Source: Morchella semilibera (taxonomy: Eukaryota > Ascomycota > Pezizomycetes > Pezizales > Morchellaceae). Taken from it: DNA of 64,000 nucleotides. The DNA lies in assembly GCA_009192285.1 (NCBI GenBank), contig CM018603.1:6321613-6385612 (forward strand), given 5' to 3'. Every line of letters starts with the position of its first letter. Within the stretch, counting starts at the first letter, position 1. Shown piece after piece: positions 11,375 to 23,101 of this stretch. The position numbers were made by a program, and so were the translations under genes. The notes under the pieces were generated by a model, which saw only the letters and a list, made by a program, of their open reading frames with translations, did no database searches and was not told the origin of the DNA.

Positions 11375-13244
11375 TCTCAAAATAAAAGATTGAGCGAGAA
11401 GCAGAAGGGATTTACCAAAATAATATCAATTAAATTCAAACTGGCGGTTTCAAGCAAAGACGACGGCTCTCCCGCTTTCCAGGTCATTGTGCTAGTGAGA
11501 TGCCTATCCGCCCCCCTCCCCCTCCCCCTCCATAAATCCGCAAAAGTTTAGGAAGTGTGGATCTGATTGTTTGTGGTTCGGGTATCTGCAGGGATCAGCG
11601 GGAGGTCCGAGCGAGAGCAACGTCTCTGGATATTTGATAAGATCTACAGCGACAGCATGGGCTAAAGGTTCGGTGCTTGCTGTTGATGCAGGGACCCATC
11701 TGGCGGGAATCATACGAATTCTTGAAGAACACAATGGCTCATGGCTTGCCGACTCTCCACGCACTGAGGACGGCTCAGTGTCAATTCCGGCCCCAGATAG
11801 TAATGGAGTGGCAAAACGACCATTTCCCTTCGTCGGTGCGGACTTGCCACATAATACACCGCGTGCAAACGCGGTGCATGTCACCAGAGAACTCGTTTCG
11901 ACATATCTGATCACTCATCCGCACCTAGATCATTTATCAGGCTTGGTAATTAACACAGCATCCTTTACCCAAACAAAATACCCCAAACGGATAGCATCTT
12001 TACCTGCAACAATCGATGCTATAAAGACCCATATATTCAACGACGTTATCTGGCCCAACCTCTCAGATGAAGGATGTGGTGTAGGACTAGTCACATACCA
12101 GCGACTGCCGGTAGCAGCATCGGAATATGTGGAGGTTAGCAAAGGATTGAGTGTCCAAGCATGGCCCATATCACATGGACACTGCATGAACACTCACTCA
12201 CATCGAGGAAGCATCAGTGCCGGGGCTGAAAGAAGTCCAGGTGGTACGGTCAAGCGCATGTGCGTGTACGATTCGGCGGTATTCTTTATTAGAGATGAAG
12301 CTACCAAGCAGGAGGTTATGATGTGGGGGGATGTTGAACCAGGTTTGTTTCTCTTCCCGGTGCAACTTAAAGTCTATATTGGTGCTGATTTAGGTTTTTC
12401 TCTCTACAAAGACTCACTATCACTCTCACCGAGAAACCATCCTGCTTGGGACCAGGCCGCCACTAAATTTCATCAAGGGCTACTGAACACCATTTTCATT
12501 GAGTGTAGTTACGACTGTTGCCAACCGGATATAGCTTTGTATGGGCATCTTAATCCACCACATCTCCTGGAGGAATTAAAGATTCTAGCTGGAAGGGTTG
12601 TGGCGTTAAGGGCACAAGAAGAAAGGGACAAACGTAACCAACGCAAAAGGAAACGCATGAGTCAAGGCTATATGGGTGATCTGGATCTCACAACGAAGAA
12701 ATCGATGAGCATGAACCATTTTGAGGACCTTCTGCAGGGGGAAGGAAACCAGTTCCAATGGAGCCAAGAAAGGTTAACATTTGGGGAAGCGAACAGCAAT
12801 GGGGGTGGGCCCCGGAACAACGATGCGAACGGTAGTCGCCGTGGTTCAAAGGGTTCTAAACAAGCAGGGCCAAACACTCCAGACCACTCAAAATTTGTGG
12901 AATTTGATCAGGACTACCTATTACCTCAGTTATCCCCCAAATCCCTTGGCAACCGGGACAACGGAGTTGATACAGTTAGCATGGCCGTAGGGCAGAGAAC
13001 ACCCGAAGAAATGACGCCCTTGTTAAAACAACATTTACCATCTTCAGCCACTATATCTGCAGGAATCTTGGGTCGTGAACCTCTTAAGGGCCTTCATTTG
13101 GTCATTACGCATGTTAAGGACACACTCCAGGACGGTGTTGATGTTGCAGCAAATATTTTGGAAAGTCTAGAGAGACTTGAAAAGGAACAGATGCTGGGCT
13201 GCACATTCTCACTTAGTGAGCAAGGTGGCACCCTGTACTTCTGA
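11375..13244 (+). CDS. PDE1: Low-affinity class II cAMP phosphodiesterase (PDE1-like); start unresolved
   Basis: Hydrolyses 3',5'-cyclic AMP to 5'-AMP and so dampens PKA signalling. The class II signature H-x-H-L-D-H-x-x-G is present as THPHLDHLSGLV (near 11910), a metal-binding His cluster. The conserved start of the fold, FQVIVL then GSAGGPSESNVSGYLI, is split by an intron (11495-11591). A second, stop-free 69-bp intron is likely at 12343-12411, giving WGDVEP-DSLSLSP; an acceptor at 12393 is also possible. The conserved end reads LKGLHLVITHVKD and GCTFSLSEQGGTLYF, with TGA at 13242-13244. Between them lies a basic, Gly/Asn/Ser-rich insert. The coding frame is open back to a stop at 11372-11374 but has no ATG, so the true start probably lies in an undetected upstream exon. 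The left coordinate given is only that open boundary. Confidence 0.85.
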
Positions 13245-16200
13245 ACCTTGGTGTATAACACAACACGCGGAATGATAGGTTCTCAGGGGTTCCTTATCCT
13301 TTCTATCAGAAATTGACGGCGACCAATAAGATGTATTTTGGTCGAGTACGGCGATGACATTTATATCTTTTTTGCGGCCTATAACCCTTCTGCCTAGTCT
13401 CTGTGTTCGTCGCTTGATGGCCACCTGACTCTCCCTGCGGCTTCTTTGTTGACGCCTTGTTTTAGTATGTGGTTTGTGGGTGTTGCGTTAGGCAAACCGA
13501 CCACTACCTGCTCTGGAATCCAGCAGTCTATTTCTACAGTTTCTTGTTCTATTAGTTATCCTTATGTTCGCTATACTGTCTGTTTCTCATATGGAGCGCC
13601 GTCTGTTGTGGATTTTTTTAGTCTTCTTATCGGCATTGTTTTATATCTTTTTTTTCCCTTTTACCTCGGGCAGAGAACGAGTGCCCTTTCCTTGGGTCGG
13701 TGCTGGTTGGGGACTTAGAAGGTGTGTATTTGTTTGGGATTTGATGCGGCTCGCAGTGTTTTTCTTAGGTAGCGCTTGGACTTGTTTAGGTATATAGCAT
13801 TAGGGGATACTCAAATTTTCTTTAAAGGACGATGGTAGCTCCGGCTGTACGATGTATAGGTCATATTCTGTATATTATATGCTGTGTACTTTATAAGAAC
13901 TTAATGTTTCTACTACTGGAGTTAGGATGGTTGCAAATCGTTAGAATACGATAACCCACGGAATATTCTAGATATAGATCGATATTATTTCCTTGACTCG
14001 GAAACCATATGTTCTGTTCTTTAGATCGAGTGATAGTTTATGATCCTAACACCAAGTATCTTATTATTTATTTATACCTCATACACACATGAACCTAACA
14101 ATAAAGATCCGTTTGGAAGCGTTCATGGTTATGAAACTCCGTTACTCTATTGCTCTGTTAGACAAGTGTAAATAGGGTCTTGAAAGCGCCGGAGTCCAGG
14201 TCTCCCAAACGGACCGCTTTATAATTCTAAGATAAAATGTTTTTTCTGCAGGTACAAAGTCCGTAAATCGGGTACGAAGATAAAGGCGGCTTCAGGCTAC
14301 GAGATCCGTGATTCCCTTTCCAAATTTCATGTGATCGATTGTGTAAGCTACATATAGTTTCCGATAATTGATATTGTCATTTTTAACACTCTTGCCCCCC
14401 AAATGTCCAAGTACATACATGCTTTAACACATACCTAGAAAGCTTGCAGTAGATTTATTTGGTTTAGTCCGACCTTCAAGTGATATACATACACATGGCC
14501 ATGGGGCAGAAACCAATGTGTATTTCCAGTTTTAGCCTGGCGGGTCCCCATCCGCTTTTACCGTTACCTCTAACCACCAAAGGTTAGGCAGGCCGAAGTC
14601 ATGCGAGCCAGAGTGTTATACTAAATTGTATGTATTACTGTAGGATGCCAAATCACACCCGATATCGTGATGCTAGGTAATTTTGCTCCGAGACTGGACG
14701 GGGTTTAAAGAAGTCTAGTAGTTAAGTTTACTTGATACTCTTATATTTACTATCGGTCTCACCTTCTTATTCAGCCCACCACGCTCAGTCCTTGAGCTTA
14801 GCTCGATTCCTCCTCCCCGGGCTGCAGCTGGATTTGATGACGTCCCAAAACACAATATGTAAGCACTAGATACAGGTTAGAGAATTAATAGGGTATAACA
14901 TGTAATTAAAGATACATATAAAAGAACAAATATAAAGGGGGGACTGTCAGCTAGAACTACAGAATCAGCAATCTGGTATTTAATAGGACGTCCATATACT
15001 TATCTTCGGGTGATCAAGAACCCTGGAAGACGACATTGTCTAGAAATGCTTATACATATACCATGGTTACCCCATCAGTTTTATCATCTGTATTCTGCTA
15101 TAGTCTCATTATAAGAGGTTTCGTTCCATGCTAGTTGATGAGATATTGGGCTAGTGTAGTTATTTAATATCTACGCAGTACGGGTAGGACCGAATAATGA
15201 TAGCTCGGGGCTTACTAATTAGGCAAGATTAGACAAATATTGAATTTGTATTAGCTGATCATGATTGTCTCGAGCGAGTGAGGATTTATGACTCAAGAAC
15301 CTAAACAGAACCCACGGCCGGGTTTTCTATGTTGGTATAGTATACCCTTGGACATAGTAGATATCGACAACTTTCTAAGGCCCGGAAGGCAAATAAAAAA
15401 CGAAATATTTCAGCCACGAAAAGAAAAAATAAAAGCAACCGCTCGAAAAAAAAGAAAAATGACGTACATACCCGAAATTTCTGTACTACCCGCTGCCAGA
15501 ACCGGGCTAAGTAAGATCTACCAGTAGGTACCAAGCTCAATACGCCTACAACTCGACTCCGGTGTGTATCATCTCACCAGAAGAACATTCTCAGAGTACA
15601 AGCATCAACCCATCCCAATTTAAACCCCTTGCCAGCAGCTTTGGACGACAAGGATTAGTTACGACCGAGTGACACTCCATGTCCAATAGAGTCGACTCGC
15701 ATTAAGACAGCACTTCACTTGGCGTGAAGAACCCTAGAAGATCCCAGAACCATGATCCCCCTGCACCGCCAGCGTGATTTTAAATCAACCCTATTCTTCC
15801 CAGGTGCACATTTTCCAGCAAGGTTATTCGGGATTGGTACTGTACTTGGTGAAAAAAAAAAACGTAGAGTATCTGCGCCGTCAATATGCACTGCGGAGGT
15901 TCAGGTGGTGGATCCTGTCATTTCGGACCGGAAGAAGGTCTTCGCTACCCGAACCGATGATATCGATCTCCACAAAATCTTTCTTGGAGGTCGCAGTTGT
16001 GCGGGGGATGAATGCGTGGTGCTGCTAGACGCCTTAAAGAAAGTCACATCTTATAATAGAATAAGTACATGTAGTCGCTAGGCCGTCTCTTGGGGGTCTT
16101 TGGTTGGTGTTGCTGGAGGCTTTAACAAGCAATCCTACAAGACGAGAAGTTCCCGCCATCCCTGCATACTGTACAGGACAGGGTACATACGTACTGTTGC

Positions 16201-16650
16201 TCCACATACAAGAAACCAAAAGCTCCACAAAGCCCAGGACGACTGAAGATCCGGCTACAACACCAGAGGGGACACGATAAAAACATCACCATCACTTACC
16301 TGAGAGAACTCATCCAAACACTACCAAAGGCGCTGTAATTCGTTACATTCACCATTCCCGTCATCTCCGCAAATTTCAACCGCGGCTCAAAGCCCAGACC
16401 ATCGTTTTACTCAGCTGTGTATTGTCCAACGATTTTACTGCTTATCTCCTCCATTTCTACATAAACTATTGTAAATGCTCTCTCCCTCTTTCTCTACCCC
16501 CACCCTCACTACTATATGTAGTGGTCATCATATTGACTGTTCAGCTCATTTTTACTGTAGGATTATTAATCTACATATAACCACACAGACTCTCGTCTCT
16601 ATTAATACTGCTAGGGCACTTTGTGCATCAAGCCGTACCATTTCATCACC
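13245..16650. other. Intergenic spacer
   Basis: AT-rich non-coding DNA with no gene I can support. It contains one weak foldback candidate (14101-14222) and one TACATGTA site (16066). The stretch 16250-16650 is pyrimidine-rich and is the likely promoter and leader of the CPS1/DIP2 gene. Confidence 0.6.
14101..14222. mobile_element. Candidate MITE/foldback element, 122 bp
   Basis: The ends are imperfectly inverted: ATAAAG-ATCCGTTTGG on the left and, on the complement of the right end, ATAAAGCGGTCCGTTTGG. No clear target duplication is visible and no second copy was noticed, so the call rests on the inverted ends alone. Confidence 0.3.
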
Positions 16651-19600
16651 ATGGACGACCCTGAGCTTCAGGCACGCCTCGCGGCTCTCGACTCGGAGCT
16701 AGAAGAGGGTGACATTACTCAGAAGGGTTACGAAAAACGCCGGACTTTACTCCTCGCACAATACAATATCCCTATCGAATCTCCTGGGTCAACAAGCCAC
16801 AGACACTCGTCGTTTCATGCCCGTACAAGCTCCCAATCGCCTTTCTCACGAAATGACTCCAACTCGCCTCATTCACCCAGGACCATGTCGATGCGGCCCG
16901 AGTCAACTCATAATCCTATAACACCCACGTCCTTGAGCGGGCACTACTCCAGCAGCATGAGCAGAGCATCAACATTATTATCCGCAACGCAGGGCTGGGA
17001 AAATGGCGCCGGTAGTGGTGGTGATGGAGGGCAGCGTCAAGGCTATATTCATCCGCTAGCACCTCAACATCTCCGGAACCCTGGAGGCTCCAACAGCTCG
17101 GCAGCTACAGTCCCTCAAGTACTGCCCCACTCCCGGGACAATTCCATCTCTCTCCAGTTGCCCGGGATGCACGTCCGGAATCCTTCAGTTAACTCTGGGA
17201 ACGGGGTTTCGAGTCAGCGAGATAGCTACGGCTACCCGCAGCAACAACATTTGCAATACGATTATAATAACAATCTTCCTGCGGACTACCCACTAGCCGA
17301 CAATGCCGGGGGTGGTGGAGCTTCTCCTAGAGAAAACACAATGGCAGGATATTTCTCAGACTTTACTGCCCAAGGTTATGCAGGTGGTGCGCCCGAACAA
17401 GGGTATACACAGAATATGATGAACAGATATAGCGGGGAACCTGGAATGGGGCCGCCGTTCTCCCCGTCCGTTACAATACCACCGCCTATGCTTTCCTCTG
17501 CCGACCTTCCCCCACCAGGCGCAGTAAACTATATGCTCCCTCTTGAACCTCGAGATGTCCCATTTGCTGTACACGATCCTCACAACCCTAATATACCCAT
17601 GTCAGGATTCGATAACCTCGCTGCCGTACTTCGCCATCGCTCGAAGACAAACCCAAAGCAGCATGCATACATAGTGCTCGACACCAAAGGAAAAGAAATG
17701 GCTGCAATCTCTTGGGAAAAGCTTGCCTCGCGTGCCGAAAAGGTCGCACAGGTAATCCGTGATAAGTCAAACCTTTATCGTGGAGACAGGGTAGCATTGG
17801 TATACCGTGATGTTGAAGTGATTGAATTTGCTGTTGCCCTCCTAGGCTGCTTTATTGCTGGGGTAGTGGCCGTACCCATCAACAATCCAGAGGACTACCA
17901 TAAGCTCAATTTCATTCTCACCAGCACACAAGCCCATCTCGCCTTACAACAGACAACAATTTAAAGGTTTTCCAGCGAGACCTAACAACCCAAAAACTCT
18001 CTTGGCCTCGTGGGGTGGAGTGGTGGAAAACCAACGAGTTTGGCTCATTCCACCCCAAACGCAAAGAAGATATCCCGCCTCTTCAAGTCCCTGATTTGGC
18101 TTACATCGATTTTTCCCGCTCCCCTACTGGAGATCTCCGTGGTGTCGTGATGTCTCACCGGACGATAATGCATCAAATGGGTTGTCTTTCAGCAATCATA
18201 TCTACTGTTCCGCCGATAACAGTAAAGATACCTTCCACCCTTCCCTCCGCGACAAAACTGGGCTGCCTATGTCTGGAAGAACTATGGGTGAAACTCTAGT
18301 GTCCTACCTTGATCCTCGCCAAGGAATTGGTATGATATTTGGTGTTCTCCTCGCTGTGTATGGCGGCCAGACAACAGTCTGGTTGTCACAGGCGACTGTC
18401 ATTACACCAGGTCTCTATGCCAATGTCATAACCCGATATAAGGCTACCCTTTGCCTAGCAGATTATCCAGCTTTGAAGATCGTGGCTTACAACTATCAGA
18501 ACGAGCCCATGGTCACTCGTAACTATCAAAAAAAGCTCACAGTAGATTTTTCCACAATCAGATTCATGCTCATTGACGCTCTGACTGTCGACGCTGAGTT
18601 TCATGAGATCCTTGCAGACCGTTGGTTACGGCCGTTGAAGAACACTCGCGCAAGGGATGTTGTTGCACCGATGCTCTGCCTACCTGAGCATGGCGGTATG
18701 GTCATCTCTATGCGTGATTGGCTTGGCGGCGAGGAACGCATGGGTTGCGCCCTTTCACGGCCAGAAGACCTCGAAGACGAAGATTCTTCTGGGGGCGAGG
18801 AAGAGGAACGCCCTGGAGTGGGAATTAATGGTTACTCCTCTTTGCTATCCGGAGGTATTGCGAGAGAAACTGGGAAAAAGGTTACTGAGCTCTCGGAAGT
18901 TCTGTTGGACAAGGAGGCGTTGAAGACGAACGATGTGATAGTCCTCGCAATTGGCGAGGAGGCGCAAAAGAGGGCAGGTGACCCTGGTACAGTTCGGGTG
19001 GGAACATTTGGGTACCCTATACCTGATGCTACCCTCGCTGTCGTTGACCCCGAAACATCCCTTCTCTGCTCTCCGAATGTAATAGGTGAAATCTGGGTTG
19101 ACTCACCAAGTTTATCGGGAGGTTTCTGGGCACTACCCAAGCAGACAGAGTCTATCTTTCATGCACGCCCTTATAGGTTTGAAGAGGGTAATCCAAACCC
19201 TGTATCACTTGACCTAGAATTCCTACGAACTGGTTTGCTGGGATGTGTGATTGAGGGCAAAATATTTGTCCTAGGCTTATATGAGGACAGGCTCAGGCAA
19301 AAAGTAGAATGGGTGGAAGAAGGTGCGGAAGGAAGGGAGGAGTTTAGATGCTTTTTTGTCCAGCATTTGGTTGTTTCTGTTATGAGGAATATCCCAAAGA
19401 TTTTTGATTGGTTTGTTTCTGTTTCTCTTCTTCTCTGACAGGTGGGTTAGGGTTCGACAGACTGATAGCGGATAGTTCGGCGTTTGACGTATTTGTGAAC
19501 GAAGAACATCTTCCAATAATCTTATTGGAAAGTCAAGCCGCATCTACCGCACCAGCGGCAGCGGGCGGGGTGGCAAGACAGTTGGATATCGCATTGCTCG

Positions 19601-22442
19601 ATCAACTGAGTGAGCGGTGTATGGATGTCCTCCTTGAAGAGCACCATCTTCGAGTGTACTGTGTTATGATCACCGCACCTAGTACTCTACCCAGAGTTCT
19701 GAAGAACGGCCGAAGAGAAATTGGAAATATGCTATGTCGCAAAGAGTTCGACGCTGGTACTCTGCCTTGTGTGCACGTAAAATTTGGCGTCCACAGAGCG
19801 GTCCTCAACCTTCCCATTGGTATCGATCCCAGTGGTGGAATATGGTCCCCGCTTGCAACCCAAGCGCGCCAAGAAATTCTCATGCTACAGGAAAAGCAAT
19901 ATTCCGGGGTTGATTATCGTGAAGTGGTGATCGACGACCGGACATCAACCCCACTCACAAACTTTTCATCTATTGTCGACCTACTTCAATGGCGTGTTGC
20001 TCGTCAATCCGAAGAGCTATCATATTGCACAATTGATACTCGTGGTAAAGAGGGCAAAGGCGTTACATGGAAAAAACTAGATACGAAGATCGCCGCTGTG
20101 GCAAGCATGATGAAGAATAAATGGAAGATCAAAAGTGGCGACCATGTAATCCTCATCTACACCCACAGCGAAGACTTCGTATACGCGATTCATGCTTGTT
20201 TCTGTCTCGGTGTCGTTGCAGTTCCCCTCGCTCCCCTAGATCAGAATCGGTTGAGCGAGGACATCCCAGCGCTCCTCCATATGATCACTGATTTTGATGT
20301 TAAGGCGATCCTCGTTAACGCAGAGGTCGACCATCTCCTCAAAACAAAACCATTAAGTACGCACATGAAGCAGTCTGCCGCAGTCTTAAAGACTGTCATT
20401 CCCCCAATTCACAATACTGCCAAGCCGCCAAAGTCAAATTCTGGATGCCGAGATCTTGGGTTCACGATGAAACCGGCGTGGGTACAACCAGGATTCTTAG
20501 CGTTAGTCTGGACATACTGGACACCAGACCAGCGAAGAATAGCAGTTGGATTAGGTCATGATACGATAATGGGGATATGTAAAGTTATGAAGGAGACATG
20601 TCAGATGACAAGTAGCAGACCAGTCGTGGGTTGTGTGAGAAGTACCAGCGGAGTGGGCTTTGTGTACAGTTTGTTAATGGGTGTTTTTGTTGGTACGTTA
20701 AATCCCAAGATCTATTGGGGAGCTTATTCCTCCTCAATCATGAGTCGGCACTCGGACCTTTACTAATCGTTGTCGTACAGGTGCACCGACGTATTTAGTT
20801 TCTCCAATCGATTTTGCCCAGAACCCGCTCAGCCTTTTCCTAACCTTATCGAGATACAAGATTAAGGACACTTATGCAACGCCGCAGATGTTAGACCATG
20901 CAATTTCGGGCATGCCAGCAAAAGGCTTCACGATGCATGAATTGAAAAATATGATGATTTCTTGTGAAGGGAGACCCAGGTCCGATATCTGTGAGTCGAA
21001 CATTCCCCTATTTTTTAAAAGAAATCTTAAGTGGATAATGTCTGACCATCAAATAGTCCAGAAAGTTCGGTTACACTTCGCCGGCGCCGGCCTAGATAGA
21101 ACGGCTATCAACACCATATACAGTCATGTTCTCAACCCCATGATTGCTTCAAGATCATATATGTGTATCGAGCCCATCGAGCTTTGGCTTGACCCTAAAG
21201 CACTTAGGAGGGGTCTGGTGTACCCTGTTGACGCAGATACATGTCCAAACGCCCTCCTCGTGCAAGACTCGGGTATGGTGCCGGTGTCGACACAGGTTGC
21301 TATTGTCAACCCAGAAACATGTCTACTTTGTCATACCGGCGAATATGGTGAAATCTGGGTCGAATCAGAAGCATGCGTTAAGACTTTCTACGGGTCCAAT
21401 GATCCATTTGACGTTGAGCGGTTCAATGGAAAAACCGCAGATGGTGACCCGAGAATCACTTATGTGAGAACCGGAGATCTCGGGTTTTTGCACACTGTTT
21501 CACGACCCATCGGGCCCGGTGGTGCACAGGTTGAAATGCAAATCCTTTTTGTGCTTGGTGGGATTGGCGAGACTTTTGAAGTTAACGGGCTAAGTCATTT
21601 CCCTATGGATATTGAATATTCCGTTGAACGGTGCCACAGAAACATTGTCCCCAATGGAAGCGCGGTATTTCAAGCAGGTGGCCTCGTAGTAGTGTTAGTT
21701 GAAGTGAGGGTCAAATCGTATCTGGCATCTATGGTACCAGTGATTGTCAATTCGATACTAGACCAACACCAGCTGGTTGTTGATATTGTGGCTTTTGTGG
21801 GTAAGGGCGACTTTCCAAGGTCAAGGCTTGGGGAAAAGCAACGGGGGAAGATATTAGCTTCATGGGTTACACGTAAAATGTATTTTTGTCATTCACCTTC
21901 TTATACCGATGGCTTACTAATTTTTTTAAAGGCGTACAATCGCACAGTTCGGCATTCGGGACACAGATCGATCCGTGGATCATCATGACCACTCAGATAA
22001 CATGGGTGGCCGACCATCAACAGTAATAGACCGTACATCAACCATAATGATGAACGAAAAGGCCCCACAACTGAGTGTTAATCTCCCTATTGAGCTAGCA
22101 GACAATGAGATAAACTCACCTGTTGAGTTACCCACCCATTATGGCACCCGTTCACCCACTATAGATGAAGGCCGAAGTGGACACCATCAACAGTGGACTG
22201 AGGACAATAGTGGATACGGAATAGCAACAAGCACAACTGAGCCAACGCCGCCACCAAAAAGTAGGAAGCGCCCGTCAATCTCATATGGGTCCATAAATGA
22301 GGGTGGTTCGAGGCCATTAATGGTTGTTGGGGCTGAGGGGACGGACAGGCCTCACAGCGACTATGATCGTTACCCAACAGAAGCAATCATGCACATGCAG
22401 CTAAACGATGCCGACGCATCAAATTATGGACAGGCAAGATAA
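16651..22442 (+). CDS. CPS1: CPS1/DIP2-family protein: DMAP1-binding domain plus two AMP-binding (FAAL-like) modules (two apparent frameshifts)
   Basis: Fungal homologue of DIP2 (Cochliobolus Cps1, fission-yeast Mug62). Family members carry two adenylate-forming, fatty-acyl-AMP-ligase-like modules and have been linked to diacylglycerol homeostasis. Exons are 16651-19410, 19476-20692, 20781-20990, 21057-21879 and 21932-22442, about 1840 residues, normal for the family. The start MDDPELQARLAALDSELEEG begins a DMAP1-binding domain. A Ser/Gly/Pro-rich linker follows to about residue 290. Module 1 includes GDRVALVYRD, FSRSPTGDLRGVVMSH (an altered ATP loop), LDPRQGIGMIFGVLLAVYGG and WLGGEERMGC. Module 2 includes WTYWTPDQRRIAVGLGHDT, APTYLVSPIDFAQNP, YSHVLNPMIASRSY, YVRTGDLGFL and GEKQRGKILASWVTRK. 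No carrier or condensation domain is present, so it is not a peptide synthetase. One base appears missing near 17945 and another near 18211. All exon phases agree once these are allowed for, and no intron explains them. Confidence 0.88.
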
Positions 22443-23101
22443 TTAGGAGTTATATAATCGTGGAATTTGTTACTTGAGCAGTTTGGACGGTGTTTTTTTT
22501 ATAAATATTTGAGAAACTAGGGTTTTCATCCTTCGTTTCCAAGTTGATTAAATGGTTTTTATTCAGTTTATTAATACACCTTACGTATTTAATTCTTATA
22601 TTGCTGGTGGGGCTGTACTTTTACATCCGTTTCATGATGCCTATTGAATAAAGCCATGTATAGCGTGCACATTGAATGAGGGAGGAAACAGGGTCAACAT
22701 TTGATACCCAGTGGATGATCAATCAATAGTTATTGATCGGGTTATTTTTTTAGAACCTTATTTAATTTTTTCTAAGCATATACATCTATACATTGCTTTA
22801 CATGTAGTCTGTACTCTATTAACTCATCGTAATTGAATCTAGTTTAATATTGCTAAACACGTGATAAGCTAGAGTAAGGATATCAAGAATTGAAGGCTAA
22901 AATTAACAATACGGAAACGAAAACTCAAAGAAATACAGAGAAAAAAAGAAGAAAAAAGAAACCCCTACAAAAAACCATACCGCCAAAAAAAGCAATTCTT
23001 CCAACGAGCAATGAATTAAACAGAAAGAAAAAAAAAGAAAGAAAAAGGGTAATTCCTTCATTAATAATCACTCGCCCCTAATAATTTTTATAAGAAAATG
23101 T
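22443..23101. other. Convergent intergenic region between CPS1/DIP2 and HSP104
   Basis: The two flanking genes end toward each other. The 659 bp hold AT-rich 3' regions, one TACATGTA site (22799) and an A-rich polypurine tract (22900-23045). I see no gene. Confidence 0.7.

Noticed and set aside
16651-22442. Non-ribosomal peptide synthetase and secondary-metabolite cluster
   Set aside because: CPS1 has two adenylate-forming modules but no carrier or condensation domain, and its neighbours are housekeeping genes.
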